Shown piece after piece: positions 6,218 through 13,848 of a DNA stretch of 14,757 nt (positions within the stretch are counted from its first letter, which is position 1; each line of letters begins with the position of its first letter). The position numbers and the translations under genes were made by a program. This DNA is from Candidatus Kapaibacterium sp. (GTDB lineage Bacteria; Bacteroidota; Ignavibacteria; Kapaibacteriales; HRBIN21). The stretch lies in contig JANWXA010000022.1 in assembly GCA_025055465.1 (NCBI GenBank), positions 1 through 14,757 of the forward strand, given 5' to 3'. The notes under the pieces were generated by a model, which had not been told where the DNA came from, did no database searches, and saw only the letters and a list, made by a program, of their open reading frames with translations.

Positions 6218-7121
6218 GGGATTGCCCCTGCTGCAGGACCCGATAGAGACTGACAAACTCCTCTGGCGCCAGCTCCTCGGCGCGCCGGTCTGGGGAAATG
6301 GCCGCCTGTTGCAGGAGCTCTTCGACACAGGGCTTTGCTAAATGGGTCGAGACGTATTTTTTGAGAGCATTTCGCAGTTTCTTTCGGCGCTGTCCGAATG
6401 CTGCGTGGAGCAGTTTCACGAAACCCGTAAACGTGGTACCAGTCCATGCATCTGGGCGAAATCGCAAAGACATCACGGACGAGACAATCGTTGGTGAAGG
6501 GACAAAGGCGGTGGCGGGGACATGAAAATGGAGCTGTGCTTCGGCTACAACCCAGCAGGCAATGCGCAGGATTCCGTAACTCTTCGTGCATGGACGGGCA
6601 ATGAGCCGCTGAGCAACTTCCCGCTGCAGCATCAACACAGCTTTGGACAGTAGCGGTGCTATTTCGAAGAGGCGGAAAAGTAAAGGAGAACTGATGTTGT
6701 AGGGCAAGTTCCCGATAACGCGGAGCTTCCTGCCTGTTTTCTCGAGTGTCTGGCGAGCAAGGGAGAGAAGATCGTACTCCAAAACGTCGCTCCGCACAAG
6801 CTCGATGTGCGCATAGTCAGATATTGGAAAGCGCTTCTGAAGTATCGCGATGCACTGTGGATCCACTTCCACGGCGACAAGCCGAATTGGGAGGGCTGCT
6901 AAGTGTTCGGTTAGAGCACCCGTTCCCGGACCAATTTCTATGACGGTATCACCAGGACAGCATTCTAATAGCTCTACAATTTGGTGTGCGAGCCGCGCGT
7001 TGCGCAGAAAATGCTGCCCCCACCGTTTCCGCGGAGTGATGGTACCGGAGGAACTACCGGTGGAGTTCGGCTCGAAGCTGTTCGTACACGTCTTCCAGAG
7101 CGTGGGAGACGACCTTAACAT
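6204..7121 (-). CDS. rsmA: 16S rRNA dimethyladenosine transferase
   Basis: Dimethylates the two adjacent adenosines in the 3'-terminal helix of 16S rRNA late in small-subunit assembly (KsgA). The N-terminal block KRWGQHFLRN (32-41) is diagnostic. The S-adenosylmethionine site is EIGPGTGAL (62-70), followed by VEVDPQ (84-89), SDVLEYD (111-117) and the catalytic NLPYN (138-142). A helical C-terminal domain contains FGQRRKKLRNALKK. The start is uncertain. The only ATG/GTG/TTG I find in frame before KRWGQHFL is the ATG at 7119-7121. It overlaps the HIT gene by 68 bases and gives a leader about 15-20 residues longer than usual, without a ribosome-binding site. A non-standard ATC start just after the HIT stop cannot be excluded. 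It lies in the operon between HIT and the PAP2 gene. Confidence 0.94.
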   Translation of the reverse strand: MLRSSPTLWKTCTNSFEPNSTGSSSGTITPRKRWGQHFLRNARLAHQIVELLECCPGDTVIEIGPGTGALTEHLAALPIRLVAVEVDPQCIAILQKRFPISDYAHIELVRSDVLEYDLLSLARQTLEKTGRKLRVIGNLPYNISSPLLFRLFEIAPLLSKAVLMLQREVAQRLIARPCTKSYGILRIACWVVAEAQLHFHVPATAFVPSPTIVSSVMSLRFRPDAWTGTTFTGFVKLLHAAFGQRRKKLRNALKKYVSTHLAKPCVEELLQQAAISPDRRAEELAPEEFVSLYRVLQQGQSHEGF

Positions 7122-7554
7122 CGGCAGTTACAGGTAGAAAATTGGTATCACCATGCCAACGGGGAACCACATGAACATGTAAGTGCTCAGGCAAGCCAGC
7201 TCCGGCAGCTCTGCCGATATTAAGCCCGATGTTGAAACCATGAGGGGCAAGCGTTCGGCGGAGAACCTCTGTCAGCTCGCGTATTCGCAACATCAGTGTG
7301 CATAATTCCTGGTCAGTGAGTTCCTCAAGTAGCCCGGCGTGCCGCCGGGGAGCGATCATAACGTGCCCGCTGTTGTAAGGGTATCGGTTCAGGATTGCGA
7401 AGCAGCTTTCCCAGCGAGCGACAATGAATAGCTCAGCGTCACGCTCCTCCCCGCTTTGAATAGCTTCGCACAGGAAGCAAGAGCCGGCTTCCTCTACCGG
7501 TTGGGCAAACGAGGTGACATATTGTGAGCGCCACGGTGCCCATAGACGTTCCAT
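7054..7554 (-). CDS. HIT-family hydrolase, Ap4A phosphorylase-like
   Basis: A 166-residue histidine-triad protein. The N-terminus MERLWAPWRSQY and the CFLC pair (26-29) are typical of the branch that contains mycobacterial Ap4A phosphorylase. NRYPYNSGHVMIAPRRH (56-72) is the substrate-binding strand. The triad is EHLHVHVVPRW (123-133), in which the middle histidine of HxHxH is the nucleotidyl acceptor. The role is probably cleavage of diadenosine tetraphosphate or a related dinucleotide in the cytosol, but a general nucleotide-phosphoramidase role is possible. The ATG at 7552-7554 has GAGAGG 8 bases before it (7563-7568). It is first in a tight five-gene run. The terminator of the upstream unit ends only 22 bases before its start, leaving almost no room for a separate promoter. 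Confidence 0.9.
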   Translation of the reverse strand: MERLWAPWRSQYVTSFAQPVEEAGSCFLCEAIQSGEERDAELFIVARWESCFAILNRYPYNSGHVMIAPRRHAGLLEELTDQELCTLMLRIRELTEVLRRTLAPHGFNIGLNIGRAAGAGLPEHLHVHVVPRWHGDTNFLPVTADVKVVSHALEDVYEQLRAELHR

Positions 7555-7576
7555 GCACGGGGCCTCTCAGTAGAAC

Positions 7577-7617
7577 AAAAAAGAAAGCCCAGGATCTACA
7601 CACAGGCGATCCCGAGC
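7577..7617 (-). terminator. Intrinsic terminator after the outer-membrane barrel gene
   Basis: On the minus strand GCTCGGGATC pairs with GATCCTGGGC over 10 bp (two G-U wobbles) around an 11-base loop (7587-7617). It is followed at once by TTTCTTTTTT (7577-7586). It lies 28 bases after the barrel gene stop. An alternative, weaker hairpin CAGGCG/CGCCTG (7603-7622) overlaps it, so the two cannot form together; this could be incidental or could allow attenuation. Confidence 0.75.
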
Positions 7618-7644
7618 GCCTGATTGCAAACTACGAGGACTACT

Positions 7645-8499
7645 TTAGAACGCTGTTCGGAAGTCAACACCCATCTGTAGTGCGTTGACCCGCCAGTTTT
7701 CTCGTGAAGTGACTTTCGTAACACCAAAGTTGTAGTAAATACCAGGGATAAGGCGCCACCGTCCGAAGGTCAGTTCGTACTGCAGTCCCGCTTTGACTCC
7801 CAAGCGAAAGCCGGAACGCTCCTCAATGTCTCCGTCGCGCACAATGATGGTTCGGTCATTGTTCGTGTAGCGCAGTGTCGGATCGGCGGTATCGCGAGCA
7901 AACACAGGGATGTACCGTCTCCCTGCTATCTCTACGAAGTCAGGGCTGGTCAGTTCATACCGCTGCTGGAAGGTCCCCTTGATGGGGAAACCAAATGTGG
8001 GCCCTACTACAATACCGACGGGTAATCCTCCGATGTCCAACCGATACAAAAGTTCGGCGTTGAGGGTGTAGTAACTCACTTCAGCAACATGCTGGGTGGA
8101 GGTGCTAACCACCACCTGGGTGTCCCGGCCATCTATTGTGGCGGTGAGGCGGCTAGGATAATTATCGCCGGCAAGCTCAAAGTTAGTTGGTAGGTTATCG
8201 AAGGTGATGCGCATAATGACTGATGAACGGGAAGTCTTGGGATCACCTAGGATATACTCAGCCGTAACGCCTAAGAAAAAACCGTTGGCAGAGCCTCGCT
8301 CGAAGACTGGGCATTCTGTCTGGGTGGCGAACGAAGCAATGTTAGCCGTATGGAAACTACGATTGTAGCCGGTTGCCGGACCTATAAAGATGCGAGGCGG
8401 TACGATCTCCGGCGCTAATGGACTGGGCTCTAACTGCGCCCACAGAAATAATGGGGTAAGGGATATCCCCGCAACGAGGACAGAGACCATTTGCCGCAT
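7645..8499 (-). CDS. Outer-membrane beta-barrel protein (PorT-like)
   Basis: A 284-residue protein with a cleavable signal peptide (MRQMVSVLVAGISLTPLFLWAQ, cut near residue 22). The rest alternates short amphipathic strands and polar turns: GFFLGVTAEYILG, RSSVIMRITFDNL, YYTLNAELLYRLDIG, LPVGIVVGPTFGFPI, FRLGVKAGLQYELTFG, WRLIPGIYYNFG. It ends in an aromatic residue (DFRTAF). This is the pattern of the outer-membrane barrel families common in Bacteroidota, often 8 strands. The function is unknown; these barrels often serve as structural or anchoring partners of secreted surface proteins. GGGAAG lies 5 bases before its ATG. It starts 11 bases after the large T9SS protein gene and is followed by a terminator, so it is the last gene of that unit. 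I cannot assign it to PorT itself or another named component. Confidence 0.78.
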   Translation of the reverse strand: MRQMVSVLVAGISLTPLFLWAQLEPSPLAPEIVPPRIFIGPATGYNRSFHTANIASFATQTECPVFERGSANGFFLGVTAEYILGDPKTSRSSVIMRITFDNLPTNFELAGDNYPSRLTATIDGRDTQVVVSTSTQHVAEVSYYTLNAELLYRLDIGGLPVGIVVGPTFGFPIKGTFQQRYELTSPDFVEIAGRRYIPVFARDTADPTLRYTNNDRTIIVRDGDIEERSGFRLGVKAGLQYELTFGRWRLIPGIYYNFGVTKVTSRENWRVNALQMGVDFRTAF

Positions 8500-8510
8500 C
8501 TGTGCTTCCC

Positions 8511-11500
8511 CTATCGTTGTATGACTAACATGCGGTATTGTATGCTCGTCGGTACTATGAGACGCAAGTAGTACACGCCTGCGGATATGGAATCGAGCTC
8601 AAATTTACGCAAAAACGCCCCCTTGGGGAGCGATATGTTCCACTCCCTGATACTCTCTCCTTGGAGCGTAAACAGCTGAAGACGAGCAGTGGTGGATATA
8701 CTGCTTTGAAAGTGTACGGTGAATTCCCCAGGAGCAGGTTGAGGGGAAATGTTCTCAAGGTAGACCTCCGGGAATTCGCGGAGCCTGACTGGTCGGAGCC
8801 GGGGAGCACAGAGCCCAGTCAGCCGAAAGGCTCCAGTAGCGCTATCTCCGACAAAGCAGGTGAGAGAATCCGGGTGTACTGCTGCTCTGATGGGGTACCA
8901 CTGCTCGCTGCCAATGAAGGCCTCTACAGGGATCCAAAGCTGCCATTCTACTGTACCTTCTACGCCTTGCTCAGAAGCTATGCGGAAACAAAAACCTCCA
9001 GGATGTTCCCGCACGGTTTCTATGACACCTCTGCGTGGATGACCGCGGTCTATGATCACATAGCGTGCTGCGGAAGGATCAATCCTCCAGATATCCGGTG
9101 GGATGGTCAGGCACAGGGTGCCTGAGGGCGTATAGGAGTTTATGCTGGGAAGACTCCCCGAGACAAGTATGGGGACTTGATCGCCTGGTTGTGCCACGAG
9201 GGTGTCAATGTGTTCCACAGTCCATTGCTGTGGCAATAGTTGCAGTTGAAATCGTTCTTCCCATAGGAAGGTGGTGGTACGTACGGTGTCCAGGAAGACG
9301 TATTCTGAACGCAAGGACAGGTGGAGAAGAATCTCTGTTTTGCCTGCAGGGAGGCCGGAGAGCTTGAGAGTCCAGCAAACGGAGTCGGCGGGTGCTATGG
9401 GTTGGGGCAAGAGGGGTTCTATGGCAGAGAGAGTAGCCCCTTGGAGTTGGACTGCTTCGCAAAGTATAAGAGTGTTGCCGTGGTTCCATACGCAGAGGCG
9501 AAGGAGAACCTCACGGCAGGCTATGGCGGTTTTCGGAATGTGTGCCCGAGCCTGCCAGCGCACGGTGAACGTGTCCACAGGGGGAAGGGCTTTCCCGTAG
9601 CCGCGAAGAGGAGTATGAACCGTGTCGCTCGTGTAAGGAGGTTTCCCGTTATGACGGAATACCAGCCGTGCTTCGTGATGCCCTATACGCATGGGCCTGA
9701 ATTGCAAGGCCAGACGCAGGAAGCTTCCGGGAGAGAACTGTTGAGGTAGAGTAGGAGGTGAGAGAATGGCAAATGCTGCTGCGTCGGGCCCCTCCAGCCA
9801 CAGGGTATCTAAGGTAGTGCTCTCATTGCCCGCTGTGGAGAGGACAAGAGCAACAGTGTCTCGAGAACTCCCGAGCCATACGGTGTCAAAGTCAACCCAT
9901 GTAGTCTGGATTTCTGGAGCCATGCCGTTGCCCAGCAGTGTTATGGCAATAGGGGGATGGGGTTGCCAGGAGCTCTGTAACACGAGAGATCGTTTGTCAC
10001 GCTGTCGTTGGATGGGGGTAAACCAGATAGGCACGGAGAGCGTATCTCCTGGCCGGAGGTGTACATTTCCTGACAGGCCATGTCCCAAGGAGGAGCTGCC
10101 GCTGTCGGCGATAAGGTACACATCGGTGGGGGCGTCTCCTTGATTGACCAGCGCCAGGACAGAATCATATCGTCTTCCGATGCGGCGAGATCCCCAGTCT
10201 ACTGTCACGCTTGCGATAAATGGGGCAATTCCGCGCCCTTCAACGCGAGCCTTCACTGCTGTCGCCGGGGTTGTTTCCAGTTCAAACTCTTCCCAGAAGA
10301 TACCACGGTGGGGTGGTCGGAAACGAACAGGCAACCTTAGGGTGTCTCCCACTACCAGTGCGCGAGGGAAATGACCAGCGGTATCCAGTGTGAAGGCCGT
10401 TTCCTTACGCAGGGTTCGGATACCGACCACGGTGAGGTCTCGATTCCCGGTGTTGATCCACTGTGCTCGGCATTGTCCTTCTTGTTCCACCAGTATTGCT
10501 CCTATCGAACATCCCTCTGCCTGGAGGGCAACGGAATCTACGCTGCCTTCCACGGGTATGGAAGCCGTGACGATACAACTGGTTTCTACAATTATGCTGT
10601 CCAGCAACGGGGCCATGATACCACCGGGATCAAAGCATACCTGAAAAAATGCAGCGGCATGTGGGGGCAGCGTAATAGGGAGGGACGCTTGCACGGAAAG
10701 TCGAGAGTCCCGAGTCCGTAGTCGAACAATCTGGACAGTGTCTTTCCCAATGTTTGTCAAGGTTACGTTTTGGCACCGGGTCCCGCTCGGGAGGACGTGG
10801 AGAAATTGGACTACGCTGGGCTGCCATTGCAGGCGCGGTGTCCAATATTGATGACGGTACCACCGACGGTTACCGGTATTATCACGGGCTTCCACCAGAA
10901 GCTGCCCATCTTGGCGAAGGTCCTGAGGCTGCGCAGTTAGGGTTGCCTCGCTACGGCTGGGCTGAGTATAAGACCAGCTGTAGTTCCACGAGCTGTCCGG
11001 TATCGGCTGTATCCATGCGATGCCGGAGCCATCATCGCGGCAACGCAATACTATAGAACCACACGGATACGTTGAGGAAGAGAGAACCGGAGGCTGTACA
11101 TCGTTCTGTCCCGGCGGCAGGAGGCCGCTGCCGAGGACTAAGCCGTAAGAATCCACGTAGCCTGTACCATAGAGTATGCCTGCGAACTCACCCTGTGCTG
11201 TCCGCAATTCGTATACTCTTCCGGGACTTATCGAGAACTGCACCCAGTGATAACGCTTGCCGTTGATCGCCCAGGGTAGCTGCTGTGCTGCAAGGCTACT
11301 TGTGAGCCGGGTGAGCTGAATGCCGTTGAGCTGAAGCGTTGTCAGAGCGTCCGCAGTGACGGCGAGATTGATCCAGTGGCGTTTGAATTGGCTGAAGCCC
11401 GCAAGGGTGGTATCGGGTACGAAGAAATGGGCCTGCTGAACGTACTGGTCCAGTGGTGGTATGATGACCATAAGAGGATCGAAGCTGAAGTAGGGGTTCA

Positions 11501-12569
11501 CAAGAGCTTGCGGACCACCGATGGTGGCGGAATACATGAACTGTACCAACAAAAACGGCTTATCGGCTTCCCAGAGAATGGGAGCAGCTTCGGCTGGGAA
11601 ATCGGCGACGTCACCGACGCTCTGCAGCATTGTCTGGGCTGTTGAGCCGGTTGAGCGGGTTAGTGTCAGGTGTGTTTGGGAGCGGAGGGCGATGGCTCGG
11701 AACCAATCCCCTGTTCCAATAGCGAAAGGAGTGCTGATATAACGCTGCCCGACTGCCGGAACTGGAGGAAGCATCTCCACGATGTGGTCTTTGGTGTCTA
11801 CCTCCGGTGGCAGGTTGGAGGGGAGTGAAACGCGAACATGCCCAGAGAGCACACCGACTGGTTTAGAGCTCCGTACGAGCGTCCCCGTCATATCGCCAAG
11901 CCCTCGCGGGGTGGAGTCTGACTGCACCAAGTAGCATTCCCCCCGGTTCAGTACAACCGTGTGAGGAACCCCCGCAGCCTTTCCGTGTGAGGTGCGGACC
12001 CGCGGGACGAAGGTCACAACGGTGGAATCGTATGCTGCTAACACCATCCATTGACTGCGGCGCAGAATGAGGTCTCGGATACGGTTTACAGTTGTATCGC
12101 CTGGTCGCGGTGTGTAGAAGTCGTTGGGGAGGGAGGCGATAACGTATTCTGTCCCCCAGTTGGGGACGGGTATAGCAGTGTAGGCGTCCGTTGTGGTTGT
12201 TTGACTGTTGAAGGCGTAGACTACGATGGGGGCGTCGGAGCGAATTTCCGCGGCAATAGCGAGGGGCTGCTCGGTAAGGCGGGCTTCCAATTCCGGGGGT
12301 AGAGCGATCCAGCGGTACTCTCCACCATTGAGATGGTAGCGGCGAGGGTGCGATTCATTAGGAAGGCGGATTTCGACTGTGGTTGGGGCGCGGGAAGCAA
12401 TACTGAGCTGTAGCCGAAGGGAGGATCCCCGCTCAATTTCGTTCTGCAGAAACCCTACAAAGAAATGGGTTCCTGCAAACATAGACGGTCGCTCTACCGG
12501 CGGCTGTGCTTGTAGTAGGAGCGCTATCCCTGCGAGGCCAATAAAGACTATCCCACACTGCCTGGGCAT
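8511..12569 (-). CDS. Large T9SS-exported surface protein with IgGFc-binding-like and ASH/Hydin-like domains
   Basis: A 1352-residue exported protein. Signal peptide at about 1-22 (hydrophobic GIVFIGLAGIALLLQAQ). Residues about 30-475 resemble the IgGFc-binding N-terminal domain (TDAYTAIPVPNWGTEYVIAS at 127-146; RDLILRRSQWMVLAAYD). Residues 490-575 form an Ig-like module with the dipeptides DDGSG and DNTG. Four ASPM-SPD2-Hydin-like repeats follow (about 583-680, 690-780, 788-883, 890-992), each with a paired pattern such as LPVRFRPPHRG or LALQFRPMRIG. Two further beta-rich modules run to about 1260. The last 80 residues (YLENISPQPAPGEFTVHF to YYLRLIVP and YRMLVIQR) are a type IX sorting domain. 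It should be secreted across the outer membrane and attached to the surface. The family name does not show antibody binding here. No ribosome-binding site is seen before the ATG, but a dyad lies 12 bases upstream. Confidence 0.87.
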   Translation of the reverse strand: MPRQCGIVFIGLAGIALLLQAQPPVERPSMFAGTHFFVGFLQNEIERGSSLRLQLSIASRAPTTVEIRLPNESHPRRYHLNGGEYRWIALPPELEARLTEQPLAIAAEIRSDAPIVVYAFNSQTTTTDAYTAIPVPNWGTEYVIASLPNDFYTPRPGDTTVNRIRDLILRRSQWMVLAAYDSTVVTFVPRVRTSHGKAAGVPHTVVLNRGECYLVQSDSTPRGLGDMTGTLVRSSKPVGVLSGHVRVSLPSNLPPEVDTKDHIVEMLPPVPAVGQRYISTPFAIGTGDWFRAIALRSQTHLTLTRSTGSTAQTMLQSVGDVADFPAEAAPILWEADKPFLLVQFMYSATIGGPQALVNPYFSFDPLMVIIPPLDQYVQQAHFFVPDTTLAGFSQFKRHWINLAVTADALTTLQLNGIQLTRLTSSLAAQQLPWAINGKRYHWVQFSISPGRVYELRTAQGEFAGILYGTGYVDSYGLVLGSGLLPPGQNDVQPPVLSSSTYPCGSIVLRCRDDGSGIAWIQPIPDSSWNYSWSYTQPSRSEATLTAQPQDLRQDGQLLVEARDNTGNRRWYRHQYWTPRLQWQPSVVQFLHVLPSGTRCQNVTLTNIGKDTVQIVRLRTRDSRLSVQASLPITLPPHAAAFFQVCFDPGGIMAPLLDSIIVETSCIVTASIPVEGSVDSVALQAEGCSIGAILVEQEGQCRAQWINTGNRDLTVVGIRTLRKETAFTLDTAGHFPRALVVGDTLRLPVRFRPPHRGIFWEEFELETTPATAVKARVEGRGIAPFIASVTVDWGSRRIGRRYDSVLALVNQGDAPTDVYLIADSGSSSLGHGLSGNVHLRPGDTLSVPIWFTPIQRQRDKRSLVLQSSWQPHPPIAITLLGNGMAPEIQTTWVDFDTVWLGSSRDTVALVLSTAGNESTTLDTLWLEGPDAAAFAILSPPTLPQQFSPGSFLRLALQFRPMRIGHHEARLVFRHNGKPPYTSDTVHTPLRGYGKALPPVDTFTVRWQARAHIPKTAIACREVLLRLCVWNHGNTLILCEAVQLQGATLSAIEPLLPQPIAPADSVCWTLKLSGLPAGKTEILLHLSLRSEYVFLDTVRTTTFLWEERFQLQLLPQQWTVEHIDTLVAQPGDQVPILVSGSLPSINSYTPSGTLCLTIPPDIWRIDPSAARYVIIDRGHPRRGVIETVREHPGGFCFRIASEQGVEGTVEWQLWIPVEAFIGSEQWYPIRAAVHPDSLTCFVGDSATGAFRLTGLCAPRLRPVRLREFPEVYLENISPQPAPGEFTVHFQSSISTTARLQLFTLQGESIREWNISLPKGAFLRKFELDSISAGVYYLRLIVPTSIQYRMLVIQR

Positions 12570-12580
12570 GGCGGGGAGTG

Positions 12581-12601
12581 TTTGTCAGTCGTATTGACAA
12601 A
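12581..12601. promoter_or_regulatory. Perfect dyad TTTGTCA-N7-TGACAAA upstream of the T9SS protein gene
   Basis: Seven-base arms (12581-12587 and 12595-12601) are exact inverted repeats, and two further inner pairs (one a wobble) are possible. It lies in the 52-base gap between the response regulator stop and the large protein start. There is no U-run after it on either strand, so it is not a standard terminator. It could be an operator or a 5' hairpin of the mRNA. Confidence 0.4.
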
Positions 12602-12621
12602 TTACGTATTTCCCTCAGTTC

Positions 12622-13338
12622 TTAGGGAGCCTGGGAAAGTTTTGACAGGTAGTCGGCGTTGAGCAGCGCAAAGCGGACTAGTGTGGCGATGCTTCGAGCG
12701 TGTAGTTTGTCCATCAGGTTAGAGCGGTGCGTCTCTACAGTCCGCGGGCTGATCCGTAGGCGGGCAGCGATCTCCTTCGTGGTAAGCCCTTCGGCAATGA
12801 GCTGGAGGACACGGCTCTCCTGTGGCGTGAGCCTGACTAATGGTTGGTTGACCGCCGAGGAGAATGGGGGAGCTAAGTGCATATCCTGGACGAATGCAAT
12901 GATTGCCGGGCTAAAGACTTGCTCGCCAGCAATCACTGCGGTGATAGCTTCCAGCAACTCCTGGGGTTGCATGGTCTTTGTCAGATACCCGTGCGCCCCA
13001 GCTCGTAGAGCTTGTTCGACGTGGAACGCGTCTTCGTAAGAAGTCAGGATGATAATGCGGGTTTCCGGGAGCATGGAGCGCAGAATGCGCGTAGCCTCAA
13101 TGCCGTTGACCCGGGGCATGACAATGTCCAGCAATACAACATCGGGACGATGGTGGCGCGCCAAAGCAATCACTTCTTCCCCGGTGGCGGCTTCACCGAC
13201 CAACTCTATATTGGGGTGCTTACTCAGGATATGGCGTAATCCGACACGAACGATCTCGTGGTCATCGGCAATCACGATCCGGATATGCTCAGACGAGATC
13301 CGGATGCCGGAAGCGGATTTGTCAATGTACTGTCGCAT
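12622..13338 (-). CDS. NarL/FixJ-family response regulator
   Basis: A 238-residue two-component transcription factor. The receiver domain (about 19-138) has the acidic pair D25/D26, phospho-acceptor D71 in VVLLDIVMP, T99 and K121. The C-terminal LuxR-type helix-turn-helix (about 168-232) reads LTPQESRVLQLIAEGL then TTKEIAARLRISPRTVETH. Both domains are intact, so it should be phosphorylated and bind DNA as a dimer. The frame is open 44 codons further upstream, but that part has no homology and fills the intergenic region, so the ATG at 13336-13338 is chosen. No histidine kinase gene is adjacent. It precedes the T9SS surface-protein gene by 52 bases on the same strand and could be co-transcribed with it or regulate it. 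It is divergent from yraN. Confidence 0.93.
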   Translation of the reverse strand: MRQYIDKSASGIRISSEHIRIVIADDHEIVRVGLRHILSKHPNIELVGEAATGEEVIALARHHRPDVVLLDIVMPRVNGIEATRILRSMLPETRIIILTSYEDAFHVEQALRAGAHGYLTKTMQPQELLEAITAVIAGEQVFSPAIIAFVQDMHLAPPFSSAVNQPLVRLTPQESRVLQLIAEGLTTKEIAARLRISPRTVETHRSNLMDKLHARSIATLVRFALLNADYLSKLSQAP

Positions 13339-13400
13339 TGTGCTGGGTGTTTTGTCTATAGGGATGCTGGCAGTATATACCAATCTACCTCTCTCCGGGG

Positions 13401-13425
13401 TTCCGCGGAAGAGCGATTCTATAAT
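13401..13425. promoter_or_regulatory. Palindrome and possible promoter between the regulator gene and yraN
   Basis: The 135-base divergent gap holds a perfect 10-bp palindrome TTCCGCGGAA (13401-13410). It is followed by TATAAT (13420-13425, plus strand), which overlaps a near-match to TAnnTTTG (TAATGTTG, 13422-13429, one mismatch). This could drive yraN, with the palindrome at the expected upstream distance for an operator. On the minus strand TATACT (13372-13377) is a candidate -10 for the regulator. No good -35 elements are seen. Confidence 0.3.
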
Positions 13426-13473
13426 GTTGTAGTGCTTCCCATGACAAAAATAGGACAATCGAGGTACCAAGTG

Positions 13474-13848
13474 ATGAGGACTTCGCGCCGGAGCGGACGC
13501 AATGCAGAAACCTTTGCAGCAGAGTATTTACAAGCGTTGGGATACAAGATTGTAGCGCGCAATGTTTACGTTGGTCGGTGGGGTGAGATAGACCTTGTAG
13601 CTTACGATGGAAACATGCTCGTATTTGTAGAGGTCAAAGCGCGCTCCTCCTACCGTTTTGGGTTGCCTGAAGAAGGCGTTACACCACGCAAACAGCGCCT
13701 TCTACTGCGGGCGGCCCGTGCATATTTATCATTTCAGGGCCTTGGAGATATTCCCTGTCGTTTTGATGTTGTTGCCATTGATATGGGGGTATCTCCGCCG
13801 CGAGTGCGGCTGTACCAGAATGCTTTTGGCTCAGAGGAAGCGTTCTAA
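13474..13848 (+). CDS. yraN: YraN family (UPF0102) nuclease-fold protein
   Basis: A 124-residue protein of normal family length with the restriction-endonuclease-like core: RRSGRNAETFAAEYL (5-19), GEIDLVA (37-43; D40) and the ExK pair in VFVEVKAR (E53, K55). These residues form the putative metal site, but the family's biochemical role is not established; links to DNA repair or transfer have been suggested. The chosen ATG (13474) has GAGG (13461-13464) 9 bases upstream and gives the family-typical N-terminus. An ATG at 13441 would add 11 residues without a ribosome-binding site. It is divergent from the response regulator. Its last 18 bases overlap the 3' end of nuoN on the opposite strand. 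Confidence 0.92.
   Translation: MRTSRRSGRNAETFAAEYLQALGYKIVARNVYVGRWGEIDLVAYDGNMLVFVEVKARSSYRFGLPEEGVTPRKQRLLLRAARAYLSFQGLGDIPCRFDVVAIDMGVSPPRVRLYQNAFGSEEAF

Noticed and set aside
8538..9125. A 195-codon open frame on the plus strand inside the large protein gene.
   Set aside because: It is antisense to a gene with clear domain structure. Its translation is compositionally odd, with no family resemblance and no ribosome-binding site.
8511..12569. Reading the large protein as an antibody-binding virulence factor.
   Set aside because: The IgGFc-binding name comes from animal mucin-like proteins. The domain is widespread in environmental bacteria and its name does not prove function here.
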